From positions 2,914,001-2,978,000 of the forward strand of contig CBDICG010000002.1 in assembly GCA_965277275.1 (NCBI GenBank): DNA of 64,000 bases. The letters are read 5' to 3'. Every line of letters begins with the position of its first letter. Position 1 is the stretch's first letter. The DNA comes from HLUCCA09 sp965277275. Lineage in GTDB: Bacteria > Pseudomonadota > Alphaproteobacteria > Rhodobacterales > Rhodobacteraceae. The position numbers were made by a program, and so were the translations under genes. The notes under the pieces were generated by a model. That model worked only from the letters and a program-made list of their open reading frames with translations. It ran no database searches and was not told the DNA's origin. Positions 1-7,783 of the stretch are shown here, piece by piece.

Positions 1-16
1 GCCGCGCGGGGGCGCG

Positions 17-1366
17 TCAGGCGGACTGGGGCTCGGCTTGGGCGGGCCGGGTCAGGACCCAGAAGCGCCAGGGCAGGGCAATGGCCGCGATGGTCAGGCC
101 CACCACGTAGCCCGCCCAGACGCCCACGGCCCCGTAGCCCATCGTGAAGCCAAAGAGGTAGGCCGCCGGAAGCGCGAGTGGCCAGTAGGCGAGCAAGGTG
201 ATCACGGTCGGCCGGAAGTTGTCCATCATGCCGCGCAAGGCGCCAAGTGCGGTGCCCTGTACACCGTCCGCGATCTGGAGCAGGGCGACCACGATAAAGA
301 GCGACGTGGCGAGGGCAACCACCGCCGGATCATCCGAGAGTGCGGCGGCAAAGACACCTCCCCCCAGAACGAAGATCGCGGCCGTGGCACTCTGCCAGAC
401 GATCGAGATCAGCAGCGTGGCTTTGAGAATGGGCCGCAGCCGGGCGCGGGTGTCGGCGCCGACAGCCATCCCCACGCGGATCGCGACAGCGCTCGCCAGC
501 CCCATTGGGATCACATAGGCGATACCCGCCACCGCATTCACGACCTGGTGCGCGGCGAGTGCGGTCGCCCCGAGCCAGCCCAGCATGATCCCCAGAAACG
601 CGTAGGCGCCGCCTTCCCCTGCGTAACCCACGCAGATCGGCACACTCTCGCGGAAAAGCCGCCAGACCTTCTTCCAGCGGATGTCAGCAGGCTGCCGGAA
701 CTCCGCCATGCTCGGCGCAAATCGCCAGAACGCCCACGCAGCAGCCAGCGCCACGCTCTGGGAGAGCAAACTGGCAAGGCCGGCCCCCAGCAAGCCAAAG
801 CCCCAGACATGGATCAGAAGGTAATTGGCCGGGATGTTGATCAGCACGCCGAGGTAGCCGAAGCCAACGCCTGTCCACTCGCGTCCAACGGCGTCGAAGA
901 GTGACTTCAGCACGAAGAACAGGGTCAGAGGCACGATCCAGAGCGCCATCGATACCCAGTAGGGCAGCAGGATGTCGATCACTTCGTCGGGCTGCCCGAT
1001 CGGGCCGAGCAGGGGGAACACGAGGAGCATCATGAGCGCGCCAAGGCCGCCCGTCAGAAGCGCGAGGGCCATGCCGTTGCGGATGTGATCCGAGATCGCC
1101 TGGTGATCCTCACTGCCTTCGTCGGTGGCGATCCGCACGCTGACGACTGTGACAACGCCCCAGAGTGCCGAGATCAGGACGATCAGGATCGCGGTGGTGA
1201 TGCCCGCCGCGGCGAGCGGTACCGTACCGAGAGGTGCGATCATGATGGTGTCGACCACGCCGATCAACGTGGCCGACGCGAGGCCGATCATCAGTGGAAC
1301 ACCGAGCTTGAGCACGGGCCGGATCTCGGCGCGGGTGGTGCGGATCTGGGGTGCGGGCGCCGTCAT
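17..1366 (-). CDS. MATE family efflux transporter
   Basis: This 449-residue, strongly hydrophobic protein has the size and about twelve membrane segments of MATE (NorM/DinF-type) cation-coupled drug and metabolite exporters of the inner membrane. The N-terminal region contains GVPLMIGLASATLIGVVDT, which matches the first MATE helix with its VDT turn, and two similar halves can be followed. I place the start at the ATG at 1366 (MTAPAPQ); a longer reading from a TTG at 1414 adds sixteen unconvincing residues. No strong ribosome site is visible at either start. The gene stands alone, and its substrate cannot be told from sequence. The stop lies only 16 bases from the window edge. Confidence 0.9.
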   Translation of the reverse strand: MTAPAPQIRTTRAEIRPVLKLGVPLMIGLASATLIGVVDTIMIAPLGTVPLAAAGITTAILIVLISALWGVVTVVSVRIATDEGSEDHQAISDHIRNGMALALLTGGLGALMMLLVFPLLGPIGQPDEVIDILLPYWVSMALWIVPLTLFFVLKSLFDAVGREWTGVGFGYLGVLINIPANYLLIHVWGFGLLGAGLASLLSQSVALAAAWAFWRFAPSMAEFRQPADIRWKKVWRLFRESVPICVGYAGEGGAYAFLGIMLGWLGATALAAHQVVNAVAGIAYVIPMGLASAVAIRVGMAVGADTRARLRPILKATLLISIVWQSATAAIFVLGGGVFAAALSDDPAVVALATSLFIVVALLQIADGVQGTALGALRGMMDNFRPTVITLLAYWPLALPAAYLFGFTMGYGAVGVWAGYVVGLTIAAIALPWRFWVLTRPAQAEPQSA

Positions 1367-1532
1367 GATGCGGGCGTTCGTACATGGGCTCGCCGCAACC
1401 AGAAGGCCCGCCAATGCGCCGAGACGGGGGGACCGAGGCCCAGCTCTCGGATCAGCATAGCAAGACGCCTTCGGATCAGGTGAATGCTCGTGTGCTTACG
1501 CAAGGGCCCTGAGTCTGTCCAGCCACCGCACG

Positions 1533-1568
1533 CCGGTGCGGCGCCCGGGTGACGGGGCGCCGCACCGG
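1533..1568 (-). terminator. 14-bp perfect inverted repeat, probable terminator
   Basis: CCGGTGCGGCGCCC at 1533-1546 is matched by its exact reverse complement at 1555-1568 across an 8-base loop. It lies about 50 bases past the stop of the minus-strand gene ending at 1621, where a terminator is expected. There is no clear T-run. Confidence 0.6.
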
Positions 1569-1620
1569 CCTTGCAACGTGGCGCGGGCGGACGGGCGCGG
1601 AGTGCCCGCCCACCCTCAGA

Positions 1621-2928
1621 TCAGGCGGCTTCGGCCTCCACCTCGTCGAGCTTCTTCTTGAGCGCTTTGTCGATATCGGACTTGCTGCTCTCGAGCATGG
1701 CCTCAACCACCTGCTTGGTCGCGCCCTGAGCGTCGAGCTTGGCTGCGATTTTTTCACCGATGGCCGCGCTCTTTTCATTGCCGCTCAGGCCCTTGTAGAC
1801 CGCGTTGGCAGCGGCGCTCAGCGCGCTCAACCCCTCCTTTGAGAGAAACCAGTTCGTCAGCCCGGTCATGATCTTGGCAATGGCAAACCGGCCTGCGGTG
1901 TTGCAGATCAGATCGGCGGTGGCCTTCTCGCCGTACTTGGCGACGACCTGCTGGCCCCATTTGCTGGGGATCGTGTTCTCGCGCAGCATGACCGTGATGA
2001 TCTTGGGAGCGCCGCGCTGCACGTACTTGGCCATCGGCTTCACGATCATGGGCCCGAGCCTGGAGAAGATCATCGCCCCGAGTGCGCCTTGGGCTGCGCC
2101 GAGATAAGTGTCGCGGACTATGGCAAAGGTGATCTCCTGCGTCGTGCGCTTATTCTTGGCCATGTAGTTGCCGACCTCGTTCGAGGCGGATTTGACAAGG
2201 GCCGTTCCTCCGCCGACAGCGGCGCCGATCTCGAGAGCCGTGAACGCGGCCGCGGGGGCAGCGGCACCGACCCCGCCTGTTGCCATGGCGCCCACCAGAA
2301 GAAAGGCGTTGTCACGGGTGATTTCGAGGAATTCCACACCCTTTGTCGCCCCGTTTGTCACCTTGCTCCGGTACTTCTCGGCCGCCTTCACGTAATCCTG
2401 CATGGCTGTCTGTGCGGCACCCATCGTGGTCACGCACTTGGCGAAGTCGCCCTTGCGGATGGCCTTCGACACCGCATCCACGGATTTCGAGACCTTGCTC
2501 ATCTCCTTGGTGGGGACAGTCGCGCCGCTCAGGTTCTCGACGGCGGCGGCCAGCATCCCGGTGAACCAGCCTTCCTTGTTGGCGATGCTCCACATGTAAT
2601 TGTAGTCGTCGTCGTACGTTTTCTTCAGGGCGAGAAGCTCGGGGAGGAACTTCTTCTCGATCACCCGCACGATACTGCGCTTGGTTGCGTCCCACTCCGC
2701 GTCGGGGACGTTGTAGGTAATCCCGAGAAACTCGACACTGCGCAGCTTGGCTTTGGGATCGAGGATCACGAGCGTATCGCCCGCCTGCACCTGATCGACG
2801 AACTTGCGCTTGGAGCGCAGGCGCTTGTTCTGCGGCAATCCCCAGGTTGTCTTCCAATCGGTGACCTTGTGCTTGCGCATCACGGACTTGAAATCTTCGT
2901 CCTTGCGGAGCTTGTGCGTCAAAAACAT
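1621..2928 (-). CDS. Unknown protein with LysM-like N-terminus and hydrophobic centre
   Basis: I do not recognise this 435-residue protein as a named family. Residues about 11-57 read like the LysM-like domain at the start of some secreted effector proteins: a DW-TTWG-P-N-LR core followed by QAGDTLVIL. Residues about 60-165 are charged and helical. Residues about 200-260 form an Ala/Gly-rich hydrophobic stretch that could enter a membrane, and the C-terminus is a Lys/Glu/Ala helix. No signal peptide is visible. The ATG at 2928 has AAGGATGG just upstream. The gene lies 33 bases after a globin gene on the same strand, and both starts share the sequence GAACGATG, so they are probably one operon. 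An effector or membrane-active role is inference only. Confidence 0.75.
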   Translation of the reverse strand: MFLTHKLRKDEDFKSVMRKHKVTDWKTTWGLPQNKRLRSKRKFVDQVQAGDTLVILDPKAKLRSVEFLGITYNVPDAEWDATKRSIVRVIEKKFLPELLALKKTYDDDYNYMWSIANKEGWFTGMLAAAVENLSGATVPTKEMSKVSKSVDAVSKAIRKGDFAKCVTTMGAAQTAMQDYVKAAEKYRSKVTNGATKGVEFLEITRDNAFLLVGAMATGGVGAAAPAAAFTALEIGAAVGGGTALVKSASNEVGNYMAKNKRTTQEITFAIVRDTYLGAAQGALGAMIFSRLGPMIVKPMAKYVQRGAPKIITVMLRENTIPSKWGQQVVAKYGEKATADLICNTAGRFAIAKIMTGLTNWFLSKEGLSALSAAANAVYKGLSGNEKSAAIGEKIAAKLDAQGATKQVVEAMLESSKSDIDKALKKKLDEVEAEAA

Positions 2929-2961
2929 CGTTCCATCCTTTCCTGGTTACGGGCTTGGCAC

Positions 2962-3393
2962 TCAAATGACGGGGGAGGGTTCGGCGTAGGCGATGGCGCA
3001 CATGTCGGCGGCCAGCGCCCCGTAGGCGGCGCGCCAGGCGGCTTCGGCCTCTGCGGTGAAGGCGGGACCCAGACAGTCGCGCATCATCGCGATCAGGGCC
3101 GCGCCAACGATATCGTAGTGCGGGCGCTTCACGCCGTAGGCGAGGTGGCGCAGCGCGAGATCCTCGATGACGGGCTGAAGATCGCGCCAGTTCTGGAGTT
3201 GCGAGACGACTAGGCCGAGCGTGCTCATGAGCTTGGTCGCCTGCTGCGAGACGTCGTTTACGAACATCTCGGAAATCTCCGGGGAAATCTCGAAGAGATG
3301 CTGGTAGAATGTCTCGCCCGCCTGCTGGCTCTGTTTCGTCAACAGCAGGAAGCTGCTGCGGATCGCGTCGATCTGGGTTTCGCTCAGGTTCAT
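2962..3393 (-). CDS. Globin-domain protein (flavohemoglobin-type globin fold)
   Basis: This is a 143-residue single-domain globin. It shows the flavohemoglobin-like start (LSETQIDAIRSSF), a B-helix region with FYQHLFEISPE, and the proximal-histidine segment LALRHLAYGVKRPHY, where the first His is the expected haem ligand. It lacks the reductase domains of Hmp, so it could be an oxygen or NO sensor or scavenger. The ATG at 3393 has GAGAGGA about nine bases upstream. It is followed by the LysM-like gene on the same strand and faces a LysR regulator across a 206-base divergent region, which suggests control by that regulator. Confidence 0.85.
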   Translation of the reverse strand: MNLSETQIDAIRSSFLLLTKQSQQAGETFYQHLFEISPEISEMFVNDVSQQATKLMSTLGLVVSQLQNWRDLQPVIEDLALRHLAYGVKRPHYDIVGAALIAMMRDCLGPAFTAEAEAAWRAAYGALAADMCAIAYAEPSPVI

Positions 3394-3599
3394 CGTTCCG
3401 GTCCTCTCGCTGTTCGGGAGCCGCCGCAGGATCGGCGGCCACCCGAGGCACCGCGATCAGCCCGACTTCACGGGCTTCACTGTGTGCTTTCCTTGTTCTG
3501 CTCGATGTAGCGAGTAGGGCCTGTTGCAAGAACCGGTATGGCTGCAAGGACGTCATGCAGATATGCTGCAAGCCACGGGGCACCTGTCGCGAGGCGCAG

Positions 3600-4448
3600 A
3601 TGAACTGGGACGATATCAAGGTGTTGTTGGCCGTCATGCGATCGAAGTCGCTGTCGCGCGCTGCCGTGATGCTGAAGATGGATCAGTCGACCGTCAGCCG
3701 CCGGCTCAGCGCCGTCGAGGCGGACCTGGGCACGATCCTCTTCGTTCGTTCCAAGACCGGCATCGCTCCGACCGAGGCCGGAGATCGTGTTCTCCAGCAT
3801 GCGCTTGAGGTCGAGCGCCGCATAGACAGGCTTGCTGAGGAAGCCGCGACCGAGACGTCCGAGCTTGTCGGCACGCTGCGACTGGTCGGGAACGCGTGGG
3901 TCCTCAACCGGCTGATCGAAACGGTCCTTCCAGCCTTCACCGATGCCCATCCCCGGCTTCTCCTGCGGATCGTGACATGGAAACCCGAGGTACGCATGCG
4001 CGGTGACGCCACGCTGTCGCTCTGGTTCGAGAGGCCGCCCGAACCCGGCGAATTCGCCATCAAGCTCGGCGAAGTACCCTTTGCGGCTTACGGCCCCCGC
4101 GGTGTTGTGCCTCCGCCACCGGGATGGGTGTCCTTCTTCGATGAGGATGCGCCACGCAGAGCGCCCGTCCGGGCGTGGGAAGCCGCGCGCGGGAAGGATG
4201 AGACCCTGACGTTGACAGCGACCGACGCGACGCTGCTCTGCACCGCTGTCAGGCAGGGCGTTGGAAAGGGGATCCTGCCGCAATGCCTTGCAGAGCACGA
4301 TCCCTGCCTCGAGCGGCTCGACATGGCGGCGGGTGGCTTTATCAGGACCTTGCACCTGCATGCCCATCCCGACACAGTGCAAAATCTGCGCGTGCAAAAG
4401 ACGATCCGGCTGTTGCGCGATCATTTCGAAGAGGTGTTTCTGCCCTAA
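3600..4448 (+). CDS. LysR family transcriptional regulator
   Basis: The protein has 282 residues. The N-terminal winged helix-turn-helix runs from about residue 3 to 60 (MNWDDIKVLLAVMRSKSLSR, then SRAAVMLKMDQSTVSRRLSA), the classic LysR DNA-binding region. A degenerate substrate-binding domain follows, somewhat shorter than in typical LysR proteins. I chose the ATG at 3600 because it begins directly before the helix-turn-helix and has GCGAGG upstream. It is divergent from the globin and LysM-like genes, the usual LysR target arrangement. Its effector is unknown. Confidence 0.9.
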   Translation: MNWDDIKVLLAVMRSKSLSRAAVMLKMDQSTVSRRLSAVEADLGTILFVRSKTGIAPTEAGDRVLQHALEVERRIDRLAEEAATETSELVGTLRLVGNAWVLNRLIETVLPAFTDAHPRLLLRIVTWKPEVRMRGDATLSLWFERPPEPGEFAIKLGEVPFAAYGPRGVVPPPPGWVSFFDEDAPRRAPVRAWEAARGKDETLTLTATDATLLCTAVRQGVGKGILPQCLAEHDPCLERLDMAAGGFIRTLHLHAHPDTVQNLRVQKTIRLLRDHFEEVFLP

Positions 4449-4826
4449 GCGCTCCTGTCGCCCCTGAAGGGGCTTGGGGCTCCGGTAAGGGGATCGCCGA
4501 AATCCCGGAGGTGTCGGAGTGCAGATCTTGCGCAATGCGTCGGGGTGGCGGTCACAAACCCGGGTTGGTAGTTTTCGCCACACCCTGCGAAGGGGTGTGG
4601 GACATGTCCGGGTATGCTGCGCCCGGTGCTCGCACCAACGAAGCGGCTTCTTGAGATCGGAAGAACACGAAGTGACGAACTTGAGCGACTCAACGATGGC
4701 GGCAGAAGCGCGTTCCGCGCCGGAGACGGCGCGCCAGGGGATCGCGGCTGTCAGCCCCGTACTGGACCGGCGCACCAAGGCGCCTGGTGTTGCTGATCCG
4801 CAGAGCACCGCGCGCGGACCCTTGCG
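4449..4826 (+). other. Intergenic region with hairpin and possible small ORF
   Basis: This 378-base gap holds the terminator-like hairpin after the LysR gene and a perfect 8-bp inverted repeat (CCACACCC at 4578-4585 and GGGTGTGG at 4593-4600). It also holds a possible 52-codon ORF from a GTG at 4672 whose TGA (4828-4830) overlaps the GTG start of the next gene. I see no other coding signal. Confidence 0.4.
4460..4475 (+). terminator. Short GC hairpin after LysR gene
   Basis: GCCCC TGAA GGGGC followed by TT lies 12 bases past the LysR stop. The 5-bp stem with a TGAA loop is small but well placed for termination. Confidence 0.4.
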
Positions 4827-4830
4827 GTGA
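4672..4830 (+). CDS. Possible 52-residue leader ORF (weak)
   Basis: From the GTG at 4672 the frame is open for 52 codons and ends in a TGA that overlaps the start of the following lipoprotein gene as GTGA, a pattern typical of translational coupling. GGAAG lies about 12 bases upstream. The predicted peptide is polar and Ala/Arg-rich, without any recognisable domain. Codon use is not distinctive and it may simply be an open stretch of leader. Confidence 0.2.
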   Translation: MTNLSDSTMAAEARSAPETARQGIAAVSPVLDRRTKAPGVADPQSTARGPLR

Positions 4831-5924
4831 GGTTTTTGCTCGGTCTTGCCTTGAGCGTCACCCTTGTCGCCGCGTGCTCCCCACCTCCCGAGATCGTGGG
4901 GATCGACAATCCCGAATTCCCGACGCAGGCGGTCACGGGCGCGAAGCAGCACACCGTTTTCATCGCGACGACGCGGGCCGATTCCGAGGTCGTGGGCGCG
5001 CTGTTCTCGGAGTTGCGGGCGGATGAGCTGGGTTTGGCGTCGGTCGATGTCTCGATCCCGCCCACGCACAGGATCGGCGCCATTGAGCGGCCGAAGGCGT
5101 TGCCACCCGATCCGAGGACGGAATTCGCAATCGTCGACCCCGCGGTCTACGAGACGGAGGAAGGTTTCATCGCGGCACTGAACGCCGAATTGCGCCAGCG
5201 TACGCCGGCCAACCGCGACATCCTTTTCTTCGTGCACGGCTACAACACAACCACCAGCGAGGCGATCCTGCACGTCGGACAATTCGTGGAAGACAGTGGC
5301 TTCGAGGGCGTGCCCGTGCTCTTCACATGGGCATCCGCGGGCCGGGTGACACGCTACGTTTACGATCTGAACTCGGCGTTGGTGGCGCGCGGGCGATTGA
5401 TCGACGCCGCCGAGCTTGTCGGCCGCTCGATTGGAACCGAATACCACCTCTTCGCGCATTCCATGGGCGGGTTCCTCACGATGGAGGCCATCGTCTACGC
5501 GGCCCAGACCGGTCAGTTCGATCGAAGCGGGCGGTTGAGCAACATTGTTCTGGCTTCGCCGGACATCGATCTCGATCTCTTCCGGGCGCAACTGGCCGAG
5601 GTGGAGAGCGATTTCGAGCGCTTCTTCGTGCTCCTCTCCCGGGACGACCTTGCCCTGCGCGCGTCCCGCCGGATCGCGGGGGGCGTCCCAAGGGTGGGTG
5701 CTGCGGATGCAGATGCGCTCGCAGAACTGGGCATCAACGCGATCGATCTGTCGGAGATCTCCGATACGCGCACGAACAGCCATTCCAAGTTCACCGGATC
5801 GCCGGAGATCGTGCAGCTGATCGGCGCGGGCCTGAAGCGGGCGCCGACGTACGGCAGCGCCCGGCGCACGGTGCTCGATGAGATCGTCGGAGATCTCCCG
5901 ATACGAGTGGTCCCCGGAGGGTGA
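4827..5924 (+). CDS. Alpha/beta-hydrolase lipoprotein (DUF900-type)
   Basis: The 365-residue product begins with a lipoprotein signal (RFLLGLALSVTLVAAC), with Cys about residue 17 as the lipidated residue, so it is expected to be membrane-anchored. The body is an alpha/beta hydrolase: ILFFVHGYNTT is the oxyanion-hole strand and HLFAHSMGGF carries the nucleophile serine. This matches the DUF900/YjfP-like hydrolase group, often seen with virulence-related or envelope proteins. The start is a GTG at 4827, directly before the lipoprotein signal. The substrate is unknown; an esterase or lipase-like activity is inferred from fold only. Confidence 0.85.
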   Translation: MRFLLGLALSVTLVAACSPPPEIVGIDNPEFPTQAVTGAKQHTVFIATTRADSEVVGALFSELRADELGLASVDVSIPPTHRIGAIERPKALPPDPRTEFAIVDPAVYETEEGFIAALNAELRQRTPANRDILFFVHGYNTTTSEAILHVGQFVEDSGFEGVPVLFTWASAGRVTRYVYDLNSALVARGRLIDAAELVGRSIGTEYHLFAHSMGGFLTMEAIVYAAQTGQFDRSGRLSNIVLASPDIDLDLFRAQLAEVESDFERFFVLLSRDDLALRASRRIAGGVPRVGAADADALAELGINAIDLSEISDTRTNSHSKFTGSPEIVQLIGAGLKRAPTYGSARRTVLDEIVGDLPIRVVPGG

Positions 5925-6319
5925 CGCGCAACTGCGCTCCATCACCGCCGATGAGGCTGGACAGGGTGAGGGCTAGCACACCGGGTCTGCAGGCCGGAGG
6001 GCATAGGACGTTGTGCGATCCGATGAACTCTCGCGATCTATCCTCCGCCCTATCCGATCGCATCGGCAACACGCGCTTTGTGCGCGAACCGCGCCAAGAT
6101 CCCTGATCTTGGCCGTGTACCTTCAGCGCGTGCATGAAGCGTAGGCTCTGACGAATGGGCTCTAACGGGGCGGTTCTTCGTGACGTCGCCCCGGCAAGGT
6201 GGCGATTGACCGCGCTCTGCACACGCGCGCAGCGAATAGGCGCGAGAGCGATCTTTTCTGGGATTTGTGGCCGGCCTCGTCGAGGTGCAGCGGCGATCCT
6301 GAGATCTCTCGGAGAAGAG
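5925..6319. other. Intergenic region, no gene seen
   Basis: The region lies between the hydrolase gene and the opposing tRNA gene. Short open frames exist on both strands but none shows a convincing start or domain. The only clear structure is the hairpin at 6093-6113. Confidence 0.5.
6093..6113. terminator. Perfect 9-bp hairpin between convergent genes
   Basis: GCCAAGATC CCT GATCTTGGC forms a perfect 9-bp stem with a 3-base loop. It lies between the plus-strand hydrolase and the minus-strand tRNA-Lys gene, a suitable place for a two-way terminator. No T-run follows. Confidence 0.45.
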
Positions 6320-6395
6320 TGGTGAGCCGTGCAGGATTCGAACCTGCGACCCACTGATTAAAAGTCAGTTGCTCTACCAACTGAGCTAACGGCCC
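6320..6395 (-). tRNA. tRNA-Lys (anticodon UUU)
   Basis: The reverse complement begins GGGCCGTTAGCTCAGTTGG and ends ACGGCTCACCA, with a full cloverleaf: acceptor arm GGGCCGT/ACGGCTC with one G-U pair, D-arm TTAGCTCAGTTGGTAGAGC, anticodon loop ACTTTTAAT, and T-loop GGTTCGAATCC. The TTT anticodon specifies lysine. The CCA end is encoded (6320-6322). Confidence 0.97.
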
Positions 6396-6928
6396 ACTCT
6401 TTTCTCCGCGCCGAAAGCTCCGGCTCGGTTCGTTGACGGTTCCACGAATCTCCTTTCGGATCAATTCGTTTTGCGTCAGCCGGGAGCGGCGAAAGGTCCG
6501 CAGGAGCGGTCCAGATCGGGCTATCGGCACAGGGGCATGCCTCTAGATAATGGGGCAGCGCGGGTCAAGGGAGAAAAGGATCCGGTTGCGCGTTGGCCAA
6601 AAGTGCGTTGGACTCGGTTCGCGGCGGGGGTAATTTGCGTAGCTTGCGCCTGCCGCGTTGCGGGCTCGTTGCGCCATCCCTTGCGTGGACCCTTGGTGCG
6701 AAGTCTCCGGATCCTGCAAATGGCGTCGGCTTTCGAGAGGTTTGGTGTGCCCTAAAGTGCCAGCTTCGTCGCCAAGGAACCGCAGGGCGATCGCCGTGGC
6801 GAGCGGATCGGATCCTGTGCCCTCCCGCCGCGCGGGAAGGGCGGCGCTGCAGGGCTGATCACAGGGCCGGGAGCGTCTCGGTCAAATGGGTTGGAATCGG
6901 TTTGCCACTGCGCCTATAACGCCGCGTT
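6396..6928. other. Divergent intergenic region between tRNA-Lys and dapF
   Basis: No gene is supported in these 533 bases. They must hold the tRNA promoter (leftward) and the dapF promoter (rightward). A GC-rich inverted repeat, GCCCTCCCGC and GCGGGAAGGGC at 6829-6852, lies 77 bases before dapF and could form a leader hairpin. Confidence 0.4.
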
Positions 6929-7783
6929 ATGGTTTTTCAGGCTGCTCTCTCTGACCTGCCCTTCATGAAGATGCACGGGCTGGGCAACGACTTCGTCGTT
7001 GTCGATGCACGTGTGCGCGCCAACCCGGTGACGGCTTCACTGGCTCAGGCGCTCGGAGACCGGCATCGCGGCGTAGGATTTGACCAGCTGGCGGTGATCG
7101 AACCGGATGGCGAGGCCGCCGCGCGGCTGACCTTTTACAACGCGGACGGCTCGCTCTCGGCCGCCTGTGGAAACGCAACCCGCTGTATCGCGCGCCACCT
7201 CATGACAGAGAGCGGCGCGCAGACTTTGACGCTGCGTACGGAGCGGGGCCTTCTTGCGTGCGAAGACGCCGGTGGCGGCCTGACCCGCGTGAACATGGGC
7301 GCGCCGAAACTGCAGTGGGACGAGGTGCCGCTCGCGCGCGAGATCGATACCGGGCACCTGCCGATCGATGGTGACCCGGTTGCGACGGGCATGGGCAATC
7401 CGCACTGCACCTTCTTCGTCGAAGATGCCGAGGCGGTCGACCTTGCCGCTTTCGGCGCGGCCCACGAAACCCACCCGCTTTTTCCGGAGCGCACCAATGT
7501 CGAGGTGGTGCAGGTGCTGTCGCGCGGAGCGATCCGGCTGCGCATCTGGGAGCGTGGCACCGGCATCACGCTCGCCTCGGGCTCCTGCTCTTGCGCGGCT
7601 GCGGTGGCGGCGGCGCGGCGCGGGCTGACAGAGCGCGCCGTGGACGTGCATGTCGATGGCGGCGTCCTTTCCATCGAGTGGCGCGAGGACGGCGTATGGA
7701 TGACGGGCCCCACGGCCCACGTCTTCAACGGTGTCCTGACGGCGGCCTTCCTCGAGGCGCTGGCCCCCGGGGAGGCCGCGTGA
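6929..7783 (+). CDS. dapF: Diaminopimelate epimerase
   Basis: DapF interconverts LL- and meso-diaminopimelate for lysine and peptidoglycan synthesis. The 284-residue protein has the family start (FMKMHGLGNDFVVVDA), the first active-site region NADGSLSAACGNATRC with its cysteine, and the middle motif GMGNPHCTFFV. At the second catalytic site, where E. coli has ACGSGACA, this protein reads ASGSCSCA, so the usual cysteine is serine and a cysteine sits three residues later. From memory, related Rhodobacterales proteins have a similar ASGSxSCA signature. An in-frame alternative start is the ATG at 6965 (MKMHGLG). The stop overlaps the next gene as TGATG. Confidence 0.93.
   Translation: MVFQAALSDLPFMKMHGLGNDFVVVDARVRANPVTASLAQALGDRHRGVGFDQLAVIEPDGEAAARLTFYNADGSLSAACGNATRCIARHLMTESGAQTLTLRTERGLLACEDAGGGLTRVNMGAPKLQWDEVPLAREIDTGHLPIDGDPVATGMGNPHCTFFVEDAEAVDLAAFGAAHETHPLFPERTNVEVVQVLSRGAIRLRIWERGTGITLASGSCSCAAAVAAARRGLTERAVDVHVDGGVLSIEWREDGVWMTGPTAHVFNGVLTAAFLEALAPGEAA

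Noticed and set aside
3477..5945. A very long open frame on the minus strand opposite the LysR and hydrolase genes
   Set aside because: The plus-strand genes carry clear LysR and hydrolase motifs; the reverse frame gives an Arg/Pro-rich product without domains, an effect of high GC content.
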